A program made the position numbers and the translations under genes. 64,000 nt of DNA from Apostichopus japonicus (Eukaryota; Echinodermata; Holothuroidea; Aspidochirotida; Stichopodidae): positions 14,406,001 to 14,470,000 of the forward strand of contig NC_092573.1 of NCBI RefSeq assembly GCF_037975245.1, written 5' to 3'. Positions 10,591 to 23,867 of this stretch are shown piece after piece (the stretch's first letter is position 1; the number at the start of each line of letters is the position of its first letter). Under the pieces are notes generated by a model. The model had not been told where the DNA came from and did not search any database. It was given only the letters and a program-made list of their open reading frames with translations.

Positions 10591-12157
10591 TTCATGTTAA
10601 CAACTATTTTCAAAAAAGCGTACTCGCTATAGTAAAGAATTCGTTACGTTTTACACTTTCCTACTTCGCTCTTTCCCTCCTATACGTATATAGTGACTAC
10701 CATTTTCTTTCTTTTTTGCGGAAATGATGGTATTATCAGACCACTTTCAATTGAGTAATTAGTTTTATATATGTTAAATTCACTTTAGTTTTATATTATT
10801 AATTTGTCAACATTTAGGTATATTTAGTTTTCAATACAATACATTGTTACATCCATTTTTTCGACGATGAAGCCATCTCATGAATTTAACCCCCTCTTGG
10901 CACTCCTTCCACATTAAGTATGACGTCATTTTCCAGCGATTATTTCATCTCAAGATGTTCATTTGACCCATCTTGACCCACTTCATTTGACCTTTGACAT
11001 AGTGTTGTTTATATACTCTTTCTAAATTACTGGACTTGGAGGAGGGGGTAACTGAGGAATGGATTGGGGGAGGGGATGGTTTTGATAGCAATGGGGTCTC
11101 AACGATGTAGAACAGATAGGTAATTTCATCCGAAGTTTAATTAATCAAGAAATGTCTGACGGAGGGGAATTGTATCGACCAATTCATTACCATGCCCCCC
11201 CCCCCTCAACATGTACTTGTGATACACAAGTGGGCTTTTACGGGACCAATGATTATCCTCCTTAAATACACTGGCCTAACTGGAACGTTGGAAAGGTATG
11301 TAACAAGTCAAAGTAAATGGGCTTAATGCATGAACGTACAATTCCCATGCATTCTGACCTCCCTTAATCTGACAGGTCACTGCTCAAAGTGTTTTCCCCT
11401 ACTCCATTCCATGTTGATCCTAACAACTGATAAGCTAAAGTTTTACTATGGTATACCTTAAATGAAATACAATAGAGACCCAATGCACTGCTATATTCTA
11501 AAGTGACAATATTTCAAATATTGAGAGTATGCTGGTTAACAAATTCGTGGACTGTTGTTGCAGTATTTACTAGCACAGTATGACTGGTTTGTGTGTATCG
11601 TTTTGTGCTTCCAATGTTGTCATATCGCCAAACATTCTTTCTTTAATCTCTGGTAACAGTTTAGTCGAAATATTCCTCTTCGTTTTGATAGTAGTTGCTA
11701 ACGTAATTGTCTGCGTTGTAAATTAAGGGATATTCCCGTGGCAGTCAACAAAAAACTAATATTGAAGAGAAAAAACAAACAACTATATATTCTACATTGT
11801 TTGTTGAAAATCCATTGTCACTATCGTGGCCCTTACTCGAGATATGGTAGATTGATTGTAACCTATCTTTAACTGGCTACGCCTTTCTTCACCCCGGGAA
11901 GTGGATCTCAGTAAGTGATCTGTGACGTCATCAGGGCAGATTGGACTTCAAAAGAGTTGTTTTTTAAGGCTATCGTTATCTTCTTGTTAATTTCTCCTTG
12001 AAAACCTGATACATTGGAATATTAGTTCAGCTCTAAATGTTATCATCGATAGTCCGAATTTCATCACAAATGCAACACTTGTAGAAATATTATTTTTGCT
12101 CTTTGGATGAATACGATATATTTAGACATTTACAATACAGTTGCCCCGATGACATCG

Positions 12158-12526
12158 TTAAAGGGTGTGAAGACTCGCGCAAAAAGAAACGTCTAATCCG
12201 CTAATCTGATCTAGTTTCGAATGAGGTGTAACAGAAGTGTTAGACACCACCATCGATCCCAGAAAATACACACACAGCTTGCTACCGTCGGTAATTAGAC
12301 ACTAGTGTACAGTCAGTACATACAGCTGCGGTCAATACCCACAGCACAGTGTATAAACGATACAGCGATGGACATCTCATGTCCAGCTAAAGATAAAAAG
12401 GTATCACGTTTCATTACTGTCTGCATTTTGTAGCGACACGAACAAAACGTCACTTGCAAGCAACAGAAAGTTAACTTTTTTTCAGATGGCCGCACGCGGT
12501 TTGGGGCGAGTCTTCAGTGCCTTTAA
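12158..12526. mobile_element. MITE copy 1, TTAA-flanked with terminal inverted repeats
   Basis: TTAA at 12158-12161 and at 12523-12526 bracket about 361 bp. The ends are inverted: AGGGTGTGAAGACTCGC at the left and GCGAGTCTTCAGTGCCT at the right (13 of 17 match). A diverged second copy lies at 36788-37133. TTAA target duplication is a piggyBac trait (known), so a piggyBac-type MITE is the best guess, but the termini do not start with the usual CCC. There is no coding capacity. Confidence 0.75.
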
Positions 12527-15500
12527 CTCTGCTGTTGTCAGATGCATTTTACTAAAACATCACCAAATTTAAATAAATTCGTATACTATCACGATAAAAG
12601 AAAATGCTATGAGGATGTGGTTTTTGACCTAAACGTGCAGACAGGAAATTCTTTGTCAAGTTTAAATTTGAACACCGGTTTTACAGCAGTAGGGGGAAAT
12701 ACCTCTTTTCACCAGTAGGAAAGGTTATATGATGACAGTTTTGCCTACTGACTTACGGCAAAACGTTAACACATATAACCATGGAGGTACCTCCATGATA
12801 TAACACACTTCTACGTGGGACACTTCCTTCTTAAGCTCCCACACGTAAGCCTATCAGTAAAACTTAGAGAAACATATCTTTATTGACAGAAAGCAGTATG
12901 CTTGAGGATCTGATAGCGTTCAAACTATTTTCATTTTCATCACCGAGTGAGATAATATTCGAATAGAATAATATGTATGCCAGGCCAAGTTTACCTAAAA
13001 GACACAGTTTTATAAAAACAAAGGTCACCTCATCATTTATTGTTACTATTTTTTCTTTTATGCCACTGGTACATCATCTTCCTTCCTTCATATAACAGGA
13101 TGTTGCTATGGCAACAAACACCCTGCATATAACAAGAGAAATACGAGACCTTTTTTTTAAAGTAGGGAAAAATCTATAAAAACTTCCTGATACAAGGCAG
13201 CAAACAGATGGTTACAGGTCAACAAATACAAACTAGAGTCACGTGACACAACTCGACCATAGCAAAGGGACGTTACTGTCCAGGACATGTAGAAAACTGG
13301 GTGGGTGTAAAATAAATCTACCGATGCTCTTAAACACACTACATTCGAGTTTCCTTTACTTTGAGCCACGTTAAGTTTTCATTACAAACAACTGCAGCAA
13401 TACTCGTTCATTGACCTTGTCCTGATGCAATCACGAGTGATCCTCGCCTCATCGAGACATCCATTCTAAACAAAGACACATTCATTGGTAGAATTTAGCC
13501 TAATTCAATTCACTTGATGCTAGAATAGTATCACTAACAATGAAAGTTTTGCTAAAACCATACTCAGATATCTCTTTAACCAGCCCCCCCCCCCCCCCCC
13601 AAACAAGATACTTCCGTGGAAATTCGGACAATATGTTGATATTTGTTTCGGGCATTACATCGAATGGAACGATCCCCAATAAATTGGCAAGGTTTATTAA
13701 TTTAACGGTAGGCTATAAGATCATTGACATTATTACTTATAGAAGTGACAGTGGTGTGTGCAGGGGTTGGTATGGGTGCATCGCCCCACTTTAGACGCCA
13801 ACTGATGACAATATTATACAGAAATATATTGGTAGAGTTATCTAAAAAGTGAAAATTCTTGGATATAAATTAACTTCCAATGGTAGCACCATTAAACATC
13901 TTAGTACCCTTAATTTGGTAAAAAAATCTCAAAGGTGATGTGTGATGGGGATCTCACCAGTACGTCCTTCCTTGTTGGTTACATTATTTGGACAAATTGT
14001 TATAGCCCCCCCCCCCCCCCAATCAAAAAGTTGGCCCTGTATACAAACTCCCAGGAGTATACGTATTTAATATGGTCCATTTCAATAAGGTCCACCCCCA
14101 TCCACGTGTCACGCTGCTAGCCTTTTGAAAACCTTTTCGCTGCCACATAAAAACAATTGGTCAAGGGTCGCGACCTTACCCATCTGTTCTTGAAGCTCTC
14201 CCTAACAATATGTTGATGATATGTTGGAGGATGTAATTTCATATAATGCAATTACTACTGCTCAAGCTCACATTGACCAATAGTCATCTGTAAAGTTCGT
14301 AATGTTCTTTTCTGTCGGCATGATTTTGATTTTATTATTTTTATCTGTATTTAAATAAAATCACAAAACGTTTTTTTTTTAATATATATTTAAATAACAT
14401 GACAAATTGTTACAATGATTCATTCTTTTTACCAGTCCTTCTTATCGCTATCTTCCTTACTAGGCTGGAAATCATGCTTTTCTGTTTGCGTGATTTTCAT
14501 CCGGGGAAATAACGAGACACTCCCCTTGTTTTACTGTTCAAATTTACAACACAACACTTATTTACAATAATTCTCACACAACAATGATTACTTGAACTAT
14601 CATTAGTTATACATATGTGCATTTCTGCTAATGACAAAAAGTACTGACATATTAAGGTTACCACGGAAATAAAACAAATGCCACCCACAATTACGCCATT
14701 CAACGAACAGTATCGGAGAGAGTGCCGACATCGTGTAATGCGAAGGTAACAACGCCAGGCAGAGGTGTCATTAAGTTAAATCAACCAACCTTCGAACCTA
14801 CAACAACTTCACATGATATAAGTGAACCACAAATGTTTTGCTAATGTTGCTATGATCTTCAAGGGTGTTGAAAGCTTTCTTCAACATAGTCGACCTCCGT
14901 AAGACCCACATTTCAAATTTTTCATCCACACAAACACTGTATACATATGGTTAGGAATTATGGATAAAAGATAATCATGATTGGTTTTGGGTTTCCAATT
15001 TCAGGCAATTTTTTTTTTCTTATCAACTCTACCGAGGCGTTACCCACAATTCATCACACACTAAAGATAACATTTTTTTTTCCATTGCAAACGATATTGC
15101 TAATTGTCCCTTCTATTTCCAAACTCTTTCTTCAAATGCTTTTTGCATATTACAATAGCCACATGCAAACAGCCAAATTGGGAATTTTCAAGACAAAAAT
15201 TCCCTGAATATGATACGACACCAAACATGTGAAGTTAATGCACAAGCAATGTTAAAACAACTGAGTTTTGACTAGTATAAAACACTAATGAAATATCGAA
15301 TCAAAATGACGCTTTGAAAAAACTGCATGGTTCGCCAAAAGATAACTGTACGCGATCACAGCCTTGTCTATTGTTCAATAATGTGCACCTTCCCCTGCGA
15401 CCAAGGCGTTAACGAGAAAAGAGATTGCTTGATTTTCCTACGCCTAACCATATCTTTAAAACTTACTTATGCATTTAAGGGCATTTTTAGAACCAATATA

Positions 15501-16269
15501 AATGTCTACTAAAACTTTGTTGAGAGAATAACAAAAACAAAAATGAGATGAAAATCACATGGCCTGATCAAATATACAATAGTGGAAAAATTTTAATACA
15601 ACTATTTTGCATGCATAAATAAATAGCAAAGGAGGGATGGGTAAAGAGATGGGTAAAGAGAAATCATTGCATATTCATAATACTACCCAGTTTAAATAAA
15701 TCGTGATGTCATCTTATGCCTGGCAAGCACATTCTACGCAGAGCACACCACTACCGTGTACAAACAAGCACAGAGAGAGATAGTTCTTGAATTACTCAAT
15801 ATTTCTATAGATAATAATTTATGGTATGTTTTCGAGTGAAGTTTTAACTTGATGGTTCCCATCTTGGCTTATTTGTCAGAGGCTTAAACACTTGAGGAAT
15901 TGAAAATGCTGCCCATTTCTTATATTTCCATTCTTCTCAACATAAAGTATATGCACAATGGAAAAAAATGACTGGGAAAGTATTTAATTGATCAAAGACA
16001 TTATATGCTATAATGTGGGAGCAAATCTTGTGCTCTACCATCCAGCTATTCCAACATAATCAATTTCCATCAGGCAGGAGAGATGGAAGGGAAAGGGGTG
16101 GGGTCGAAAGGGGGGGGAGGGGTTGGAGAGAGGCTGGCACTGAATCCAGTTCTAGCCAACATGTCTTTGAGCTGTTTTTCAAAAATGAGTGTTATCTTCC
16201 CTGAGAGATATCAATATTGATCTAACTTCATAGATTACTAACCATAACTGAAAATGATTATGATAACAT

Positions 16270-18324
16270 TATTCGTTTATTGATAGTGAAAGTTGGGGGA
16301 AAGACTCTCACGTTAAGGAAGTTACACTTTATTGTCATAAACCTCACATGTCCCTCCAATAGATTGACATTAATATTTCATAAAATAACACATAGAGTTG
16401 AGTATGATCACATTCAAACACTGCAGCACATGCCAACTATATATCACAGCTGTTACCTTCATCTGGGCGTAGACCACCATACAGGGGGACATAAAACATA
16501 TTGTTAAACGTGTACTTTGTTTTTTGAATATCTGTCTGTCATGTGATCATCAATCGCGGTTCAAAAATTTTGTGCCAGAGGATGAGAAAATCAGTCGGCA
16601 ATGAACTTTTGTCTTCGCTTCATAGTTGCTGTTTAGCAGATGGTTTCTCTTCCTTTCTAACCATACGTAAAACAAGGAATTAGTACAATGTTTGATAAGA
16701 ATGCTATGAAACATCTTCTCTATCTGTAAAAGGTTCAACCAAATGGCACATTAGCTCTACCATGATTATGAAAGTGACGATACCCTGATTATATATGTAA
16801 AGTATGCTATGTTAAGCAAAGTCTTGTAGGCCTATGGCAACATACTAGTGTTTGTTTGATTGAAAGTAGCAAACAATTCAAAACAGTATTCACCTCAACA
16901 TTATTGACACAGCTTGGAACATGACAATCTGGCAATAAATCATTCCAGTTAAAGAGAATAACCAGTCCCCCCCCCCAATTTGCTCCTTTCATGAACTCCA
17001 TCCTCACACCCCCACCCCCCCCCCTCCCCTGACTCCACAACAGCATCTTATCTCTCCTGTTTCTAAGTCCATCTGTGAGGGTTAAAAGCATTCTTTCTAA
17101 ACATACTAAAATTCTAGACATTTTTGAGTTAGGCTAAGAAGATGGTAAAACAATAAAAACATTCTTACGACACAAACAATTTACTTTCACATTACTGATA
17201 ATCAAACATGCAGTAGGTGGGATAAAAAGATGCATGTATCTAATTAAAAACAGGTTATGATTCTCTTCCTTCTCCTCCTTCTCCTCCTCCTCTAAAACAC
17301 TTCAAGTTAAAAATCCACAAACTCCCAAACCACAAAAGTAGTATTAAGAGTTGTACTTTGAAGAGCACTGTATGTCTTTAATGATGCAACACATTGTAAC
17401 GAATATCAAGCAATACAATCCTGTCAAATCCTGCATTTTCCTTCAAGCTATGGATGAAGTAGTTAGTACCTTGATTTATAGAGACAGTGTGTCACATTCC
17501 CATATGTGATAAGGATATGTTTGTATTGTATATTGGGGTAGACCTCTGTATCACTCTGATGAAGATATATCATAACCAGATAATATTAACTGGTCACTAA
17601 TCATTCTAAAGAGATGTCTACAAATAGGACCTGTTACCAAACACTACTCAATAACAAAGAAGACTTGGTTTCTGTAATTCTCACTACACCCTTTGTTGGT
17701 AACTGCTCCAAATCAGAATGTCTCTAAATTGCTTCGATTCTTCTTCCACCATCTTACAGTGGTTTAACATTTCAAGCTGTCCATATCAAACATGACAATT
17801 CCATTAGCCTTAAGCCAGACCATTAATTTCTTATCTTGTTTATGCTGCATGCCTGATGTCCAACTGATGGGAAAAAGTTGATCAAATTCTCTAGCCAGAC
17901 TCTAATCACAAAAACACTTTACCAACTTCCTGTCACTTAATATCAAACCTGCTTTTCTGTACTGGTCATAGTCTGCCACAGTGACCAGAGAGAGAGAGAT
18001 TATTTTGTGTTTTGAAAATCTCTCCAAAGCCTCACCTTAACCTGAGCTACTACATCTTTTTCAACACTCAAACTTTTGCACAGCCTTTACATGCACTAAT
18101 GTTATAATAACACTGCTAGTTAATAGCAATACATTTGCCAATCTTATCTTAATTCTCCGCCTGATAACTTGATGGTAGCTTGGCAGATGTGACGAGATCC
18201 CTCCGTCCGAACGGCCAGTGAAGAATGGCATCCTTCCAAAAGGTGAGGAGATGAGATGAGAAGATGGAGCCAGTAACTCGATTGAAATCTAAATGGCAAG
18301 AAACATTCAGGACTTAAAGGTTGA
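16270..18324 (-). other. RASA1: Probable 3' UTR and downstream flank of RASA1
   Basis: This follows the RASA1 stop codon on the - strand and contains no recognisable exon on either strand. On the - strand, AATAAA hexamers occur at about 16328-16333 and 16276-16281, so a 3' UTR of about 2 kb is possible; transcript evidence is absent. It contains C runs near 16965 and 17010 and a pyrimidine stretch near 17266-17292. Confidence 0.35.
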
Positions 18325-18429
18325 TCAGAATGCCATTGAGTCTCTACTGGCAGCTTCCACTTCTCCTATGTACTGGTTCTTACTCTGGCTGAGCATCTCA
18401 GTGACTGCAAGGAGTTTCTTCAGGCTTGG
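18325..18429 (-). CDS. RASA1: RASA1 exon 23, C-terminus and stop
   Basis: Encodes PSLKKLLAVTEMLSQSKNQY, matching the LKKLLAITELL...QNQY end of vertebrate RASA1, then a tail of 14 residues ending DSMAF before TGA. The extension has no counterpart I recognise. Acceptor TTCCAG after a pyrimidine-rich tract. Confidence 0.93.
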   Translation of the reverse strand, partial: PSLKKLLAVTEMLSQSKNQYIGEVEAASRDSMAF

Positions 18430-21400
18430 CTGGAAAACGACAAAAAAATTATAATAATAATTAATAATAATTATAATCATTATAATGTTGGAAAACTGGT
18501 ACGTTATCAACATAAGAAACACATCAAATGACGTAGATGTATGCACATATTGTAATGTAAATTGCACCTTTACAAACCTTAAATAGGTTATTTTATAATA
18601 TTTATGTTAGTGGCTTACATATTCATGAAGTGGGCATGGATATGTAAAACATATGTTAAGTAAGCACTGTAAATAACTTATTTATTAGCAATGCATGTTT
18701 CTAATCAATGTTGATTATAGTTGTCATTTACCTTAAAGGTACAGATACTGAACTAAATAATCTGTCAATTGTCAAATTGTCTACGTAAATAGAGCTGCGA
18801 GTAGGAAGAAATGTTTGCTTTAAAAATCCTACGATGCTAAATCATATCAGCTGTGTTTTTATTGGCAGTGGCAGGTTAATTATGGCCTTGATCAGGTTAC
18901 GGTGGCCAATCTATGCTCTTACATTATACATGGCTGTCAACACAGATGGGAACTTAGGGAGACTGCTTAAAGAAGAGCAGAGAACCAGTAAGTAATATTC
19001 TTCCAAACGCATAGCTTAATATACCACAAACAAATGATCAGATCAGGACAATTCATCTGACATTGCTTAGCAAAGACAGGGGAATTGCTACACAAATTAT
19101 GCAAAGTGTTTTATAGTTGTGTTTTACACAGAATGAGAGCATGCTCATAATTTTGACATAATTGTTTATTACATCATTCCTTGATGACACTGGTATCTTT
19201 ATAATTCACCAATAGATCTTCTAACAGTTTTATGACTGTTTGGGAGAAAAATTATTGGTATCCTCTTTGATATGGTTCCTAAGTACAGAGCACAGAGCTG
19301 TGATGTAGGTACGTAACACAGAGGGGGGAGGGGGGATGTAGGAAATACTAGCACAACCTATTGTGTAGACCTAGTTTATAGCGTAAATATGCAGCAGAAT
19401 GAACCATTTGACGTCTTAAAATTGTGGGGTGGGGGGGGGAACAGCCCCCCTCCCTGAATTTCCCCTGCACACATACATACATAGTTGGAATCGCGACATG
19501 GAATGGTGTTCTGAGCATGGTATCTCTACAAAGTACAACAGAAAAAAGGTTAACACTAGAATGAATTGTGACATGGAATGGTGTTCTGAGCATGGTATCT
19601 CTACAGAGTACAAGTGAATAAAGTGAACACAAGAACATCTACCTGCACTGTGCTGAGTTGTTGCAGTTCCTTGATGTGAGCTACACACATCTGGTGAAGA
19701 GCGGCAAGTTGGCGGGACAGGTCAATCGAAGGCGGTGTCTCACGTGGGGGCATATCCTCCACATTCTGGAACGAAAATAAGAACAAAAGCAAATATAATT
19801 TTAACTACAAATGCAAATACAAATACAGACAAGCACTTTTTCAAACAACCTAAAGTAAAACTTCAGAAATGTGACATGTGCAGTCTCGACATTTGGTTCT
19901 CGTGCATGTACAAGGAAATGTCGATGGTGGTAAACACATGATTCTGGTATATATCTCATATTGAGTTTGCATTGCCAAGGCAATTTTTGTGAAATCTGTG
20001 GCCCAGAGAACCACTGATGGAAAAGAAATTGTATAGATTTTCTGCTATAGTACAAATACTGATACAAGACTTTGTACTTCATATCTGAACTTCATACTTT
20101 GGGTTTATAAACTGTCCAGACATCATTTCAGCACACCAACTTGAAACAGGTTCTAAAACTATCCTTTTCTTGGCATGCTTATACCATTTAGGAGCTTAAT
20201 TCTGGGCAAACATAGTCAGTTCTAACATGAAAAGCACCATCTTTTCCAACAGAACCTTACTAAAAATCTTTAGCACAGAGTACAACTGCAGCCTAAAAAA
20301 AAAAAATTAAATTAAATTTAAAAATGGTACCAATACATTGGCGGACTAAATATTGTTACAAGATTTCTCGTCTCCACATTAAGTTGGCTGGATATCACTT
20401 CAGTGCACCCACTTGACAAAAATCTTAAACTAGAAGTTTTCAATCAGGTATGCTTATAACATTTTGGGTTTTAATTCTGTGTAAGCATGTTCCGGCAGAA
20501 GAATGCAGACTAATGATATCTGGGTTGATTTTAAACAGATTTGGAATAACTGAAGAACAGATAAAGTAATATGAACGAGAATGTATTCTAGGAAAGCATA
20601 TCTTTATCCGTACATCAAATCAGTTGCTACTATTATTTACTGATATTAGACACATTATATATGTCATCAAACAGATACTGTGTATTATTAATTTTGATTT
20701 TTTTTTTAACCAAATGCTATTATTTATTTGTTCAGATGGTTTCAAATGGAAAAATTGACAAAGTGAACTTACAGCAAGTTGAAGGAAAAAGTGAGTCATC
20801 CTCCCCTTGTTAATCACAATAAACGGGTTAATGGCCTCCATGAATGGTTCCTGAAATAACAAGTGAAACAGCACAATCAATTAAAAGGACATCTATTAAA
20901 AAAGCACTTATTTACATAAAGACAACAAATTTACCAAAACCTTTTATTGATTACCCAAAATAATGCTTCTTTTTATTCTTTTACCCAAAATAAGACTGGA
21001 ATTCATCACAACTAAGACAGATACCTGGATGATGATGATTCCATCAATTGAAGGTTGGTTAAAAAGTAATTACTTTAACCTAACTCAAATTTTAACGATT
21101 CCTAAGTCAGACACTTTGTCACTTTAGAGTTACTCACATATAAAACCTGACTGGAAAATTACTAAAACTGTCAATTTTTGCTCAATTACTAGACCTATAA
21201 CTTGACCAATGAAGCTAATGAACATGTTCATTAGACGTGTGAGTATCATATAGCTATTTTATTTTACCCAAATCAATTTTAAGAAGGTGTTTCAAAAGCA
21301 GCTTCATGTTGCATAACCATATCCCGCTTCCCAACAGATGATTCAAGTTAAATTCAGCTATAGTATGCTTTTCTCTAAGAACTTTGTACAGCTTCCAGTT

Positions 21401-23830
21401 TGTCAAAAAGGTGCAATTATTGCTAATTATCCCTGGTAGTGATTGGCCACAGCAAATTCTTATGTGCACAGTAGGCTAGGCTAGAAACATCTGCTATGAA
21501 AGTGTGGTAGGTCCAGATAATGTGTTAGTGTTTACTCTAGTAATAAAGTTAACAAATGTATTCCAATTGATAATTCCAATAATAAGAATTCTGTTCAAGA
21601 TTATTTGGTGATAAGAGGACTTATTCATTAAACACATCATGTAACTTAAATATCACACAACTCCTTTCCAAATTTAAAGCTGTCGTTTTCAACAAGCAGA
21701 AACTGTTTCTTTCAAAGATTTTTGCATGTTAATTGCCACATGACTAGCTTCTTAGCACGTTAACAAATTCTGAAGAAATATCTTTCTGTTCACTATGTAA
21801 AGAAAGTAATTTTTGCTTGGTTCTCTTTAATGAACAGTAACTTGTCTTTGGTGAAGAGGGCTGGTCTACCAAACACTTACTTTGTAATTGGCAACAAACT
21901 CAACATGGTTGGCGAGGTTCTGAATAGCTTTCACCACCATCATCAGAGTACGAGCTGCCATTGGGGAAGGATTTTCTGCAAGGCAAGAAAAACAAATTGG
22001 GTGAAGGAAGACAAGTAACTGAGATGTTAGTTTTAAACCTACCAATAAATGATCCATTCAACTCATTCCATTAACTTGTGCAGGACCCACCATTAACTAG
22101 TCATCCACCTCACCACATACTAACCCCCTCCCCACTCTCCTGCCCCCTCCCCGGGGGCATAGCGAGGAATTTGCCAAGGGAGGGGCGAAGCTTGTAAACA
22201 AACTATATAAGCCTAGCGCCACCATGGGTTGGCGCGAAGGGTACAAGAAAACTTTGGCCGAAAATGCCTCCCAGATCGCTGGAAATGGCCCTTCCCAGGC
22301 CTTGTAAGTTGCATCTAAGCATTTTCTATTTTGAAATTACTAGCAATATCATAAAAAAATACAAAAAAATATGCTCGGGGGGGGGGGGGGGCTACGCACC
22401 TGCCCCTCCTCCATTGTAGATAATCCACCTATTCAAGCCCAAGAGTCACTTCAGGTGTAGGCTACTGCTATTGTTTATTACAACACCTTTTGGGTTGTAA
22501 AAGGATTATTTTTGTGATAAAATTAAATTGAACTTTGTGTTAAGTGTTAACGGAATTATGAAAACACTTTTCACTAGTGGAGGTGGCAATTCCGTACCAC
22601 TTTTAGTTTTTAAGTACTAAAAAAAATAATATTAATTCGGGGAGAGGGGGCTCATAGATCAAAGTGACTGGACTACTTAGCCTGGCATATAGACACCATT
22701 AAGTTAGTAAAAACAATGACACTCAGAAAACTACAAACTTGACAAGAATGAAACCAGAGAAGCACACACAACTCACCTGACACAATATTGAATAGCCTGG
22801 GGTTGAGAATTGCGGGACAAATAAGCCTGAGAAAAATGAAGCCTCTGCAAAATTCAGATGTAAAATGAGAAGAAGCCTGTTAAAAGAGCTCTGTAAAATT
22901 TGCACTGTGCGATGACATCTAAATGATGAACTGACATCAAGACGTTAAAGATAATTTAACAGTGACGGATCTAAGATTTCTCCGAAGAGGGAGCCCAGGA
23001 GACAATAACAATACCAAAAACAGTGCCTAAGAAGATGTTAGTAAAATGGTAAGGAAAACCACCATGCTAAATTTTTCCACTTGACACCTTTTTCTTATTT
23101 TTTTTAATTATGCTTGCAGCTACTTTTCAGTGAAAAAAAAACTTTCAAAAGAGGAGGCCCAAGCCCCATGTGCCCCCCCCCCTCCCTCCCACATGGATCC
23201 ACCCCTGCTAAATGCCCATGGAGATTTTTTCATGTAAATAACTACTGCATGATTGGTCGGATAGTTGTCACAAATCTCCTCAAACCACTTTACAAAGAGG
23301 ATTCTTGTAAGAGTAGAGTTTATAAATATATATTAGTTAAAGAAAGGATGATGGTAATGATACAAAATCCTACTAAAGGAGCAGGGGTGAGGAACGGAAG
23401 GGGAGAGGAGGGGGACTTACCCGACTGCTCTAGCTGGGCTGATGTTATCTTCAGGCCACTTCTCTCTCACATCTCTTTGAAGACAGTAACATAGATACCT
23501 AAGGGATCTGTCAAAAGAGAAAAAGAAAATGGAAGCACAGTTATACCCCAGTTGAATGTAGAGATGAAGAGGTGAAGAACAATTAATGATCTGAAACTAA
23601 ACAGACTGAGATCAAAATTATGCAAATTATTTGCACATATGCAATGTTCTTCTTTCAAACACTTTACTAAAAGCTGGTCAATCTAACAAATTGGTAGAAG
23701 TAGGTGCGGATAATATTTTCAATATTTTTAATATAATATATTGTGTTCATAGAGCTTGGAAATCTATATATAAATATATATCTATATAACTATATAACTA
23801 TATATCTATATATCTATATCTATATCTTTA

Positions 23831-23867
<37 letters not shown>

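Larger units (their letters stand above)
6177..16269. other. Intergenic region with 3' UTR of the SRCR gene at its start
   Basis: No coding exon recognised on either strand. The first part is presumably SRCR 3' UTR; a short CATAA repeat occurs at 6208-6227, and no confident poly(A) signal was chosen. Further on are a TA-flanked tRNA-like sequence (8479-8551), an AT-rich tandem repeat (10285-10590), a TTAA-flanked MITE (12158-12526) and several long C runs (around 11197, 13583 and 14007). The genes on either side converge on it. Confidence 0.6.

Noticed and set aside
19348-19688. Overlapping frames with a repeated CSEHHSMS peptide
   Set aside because: The internal repeat comes from the 75 bp tandem duplication in RASA1 intron 22.
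23114-23494. 126-residue + strand frame
   Set aside because: It crosses a C run and lies antisense over RASA1 exon 18, so the openness is at least partly a shadow of that exon.
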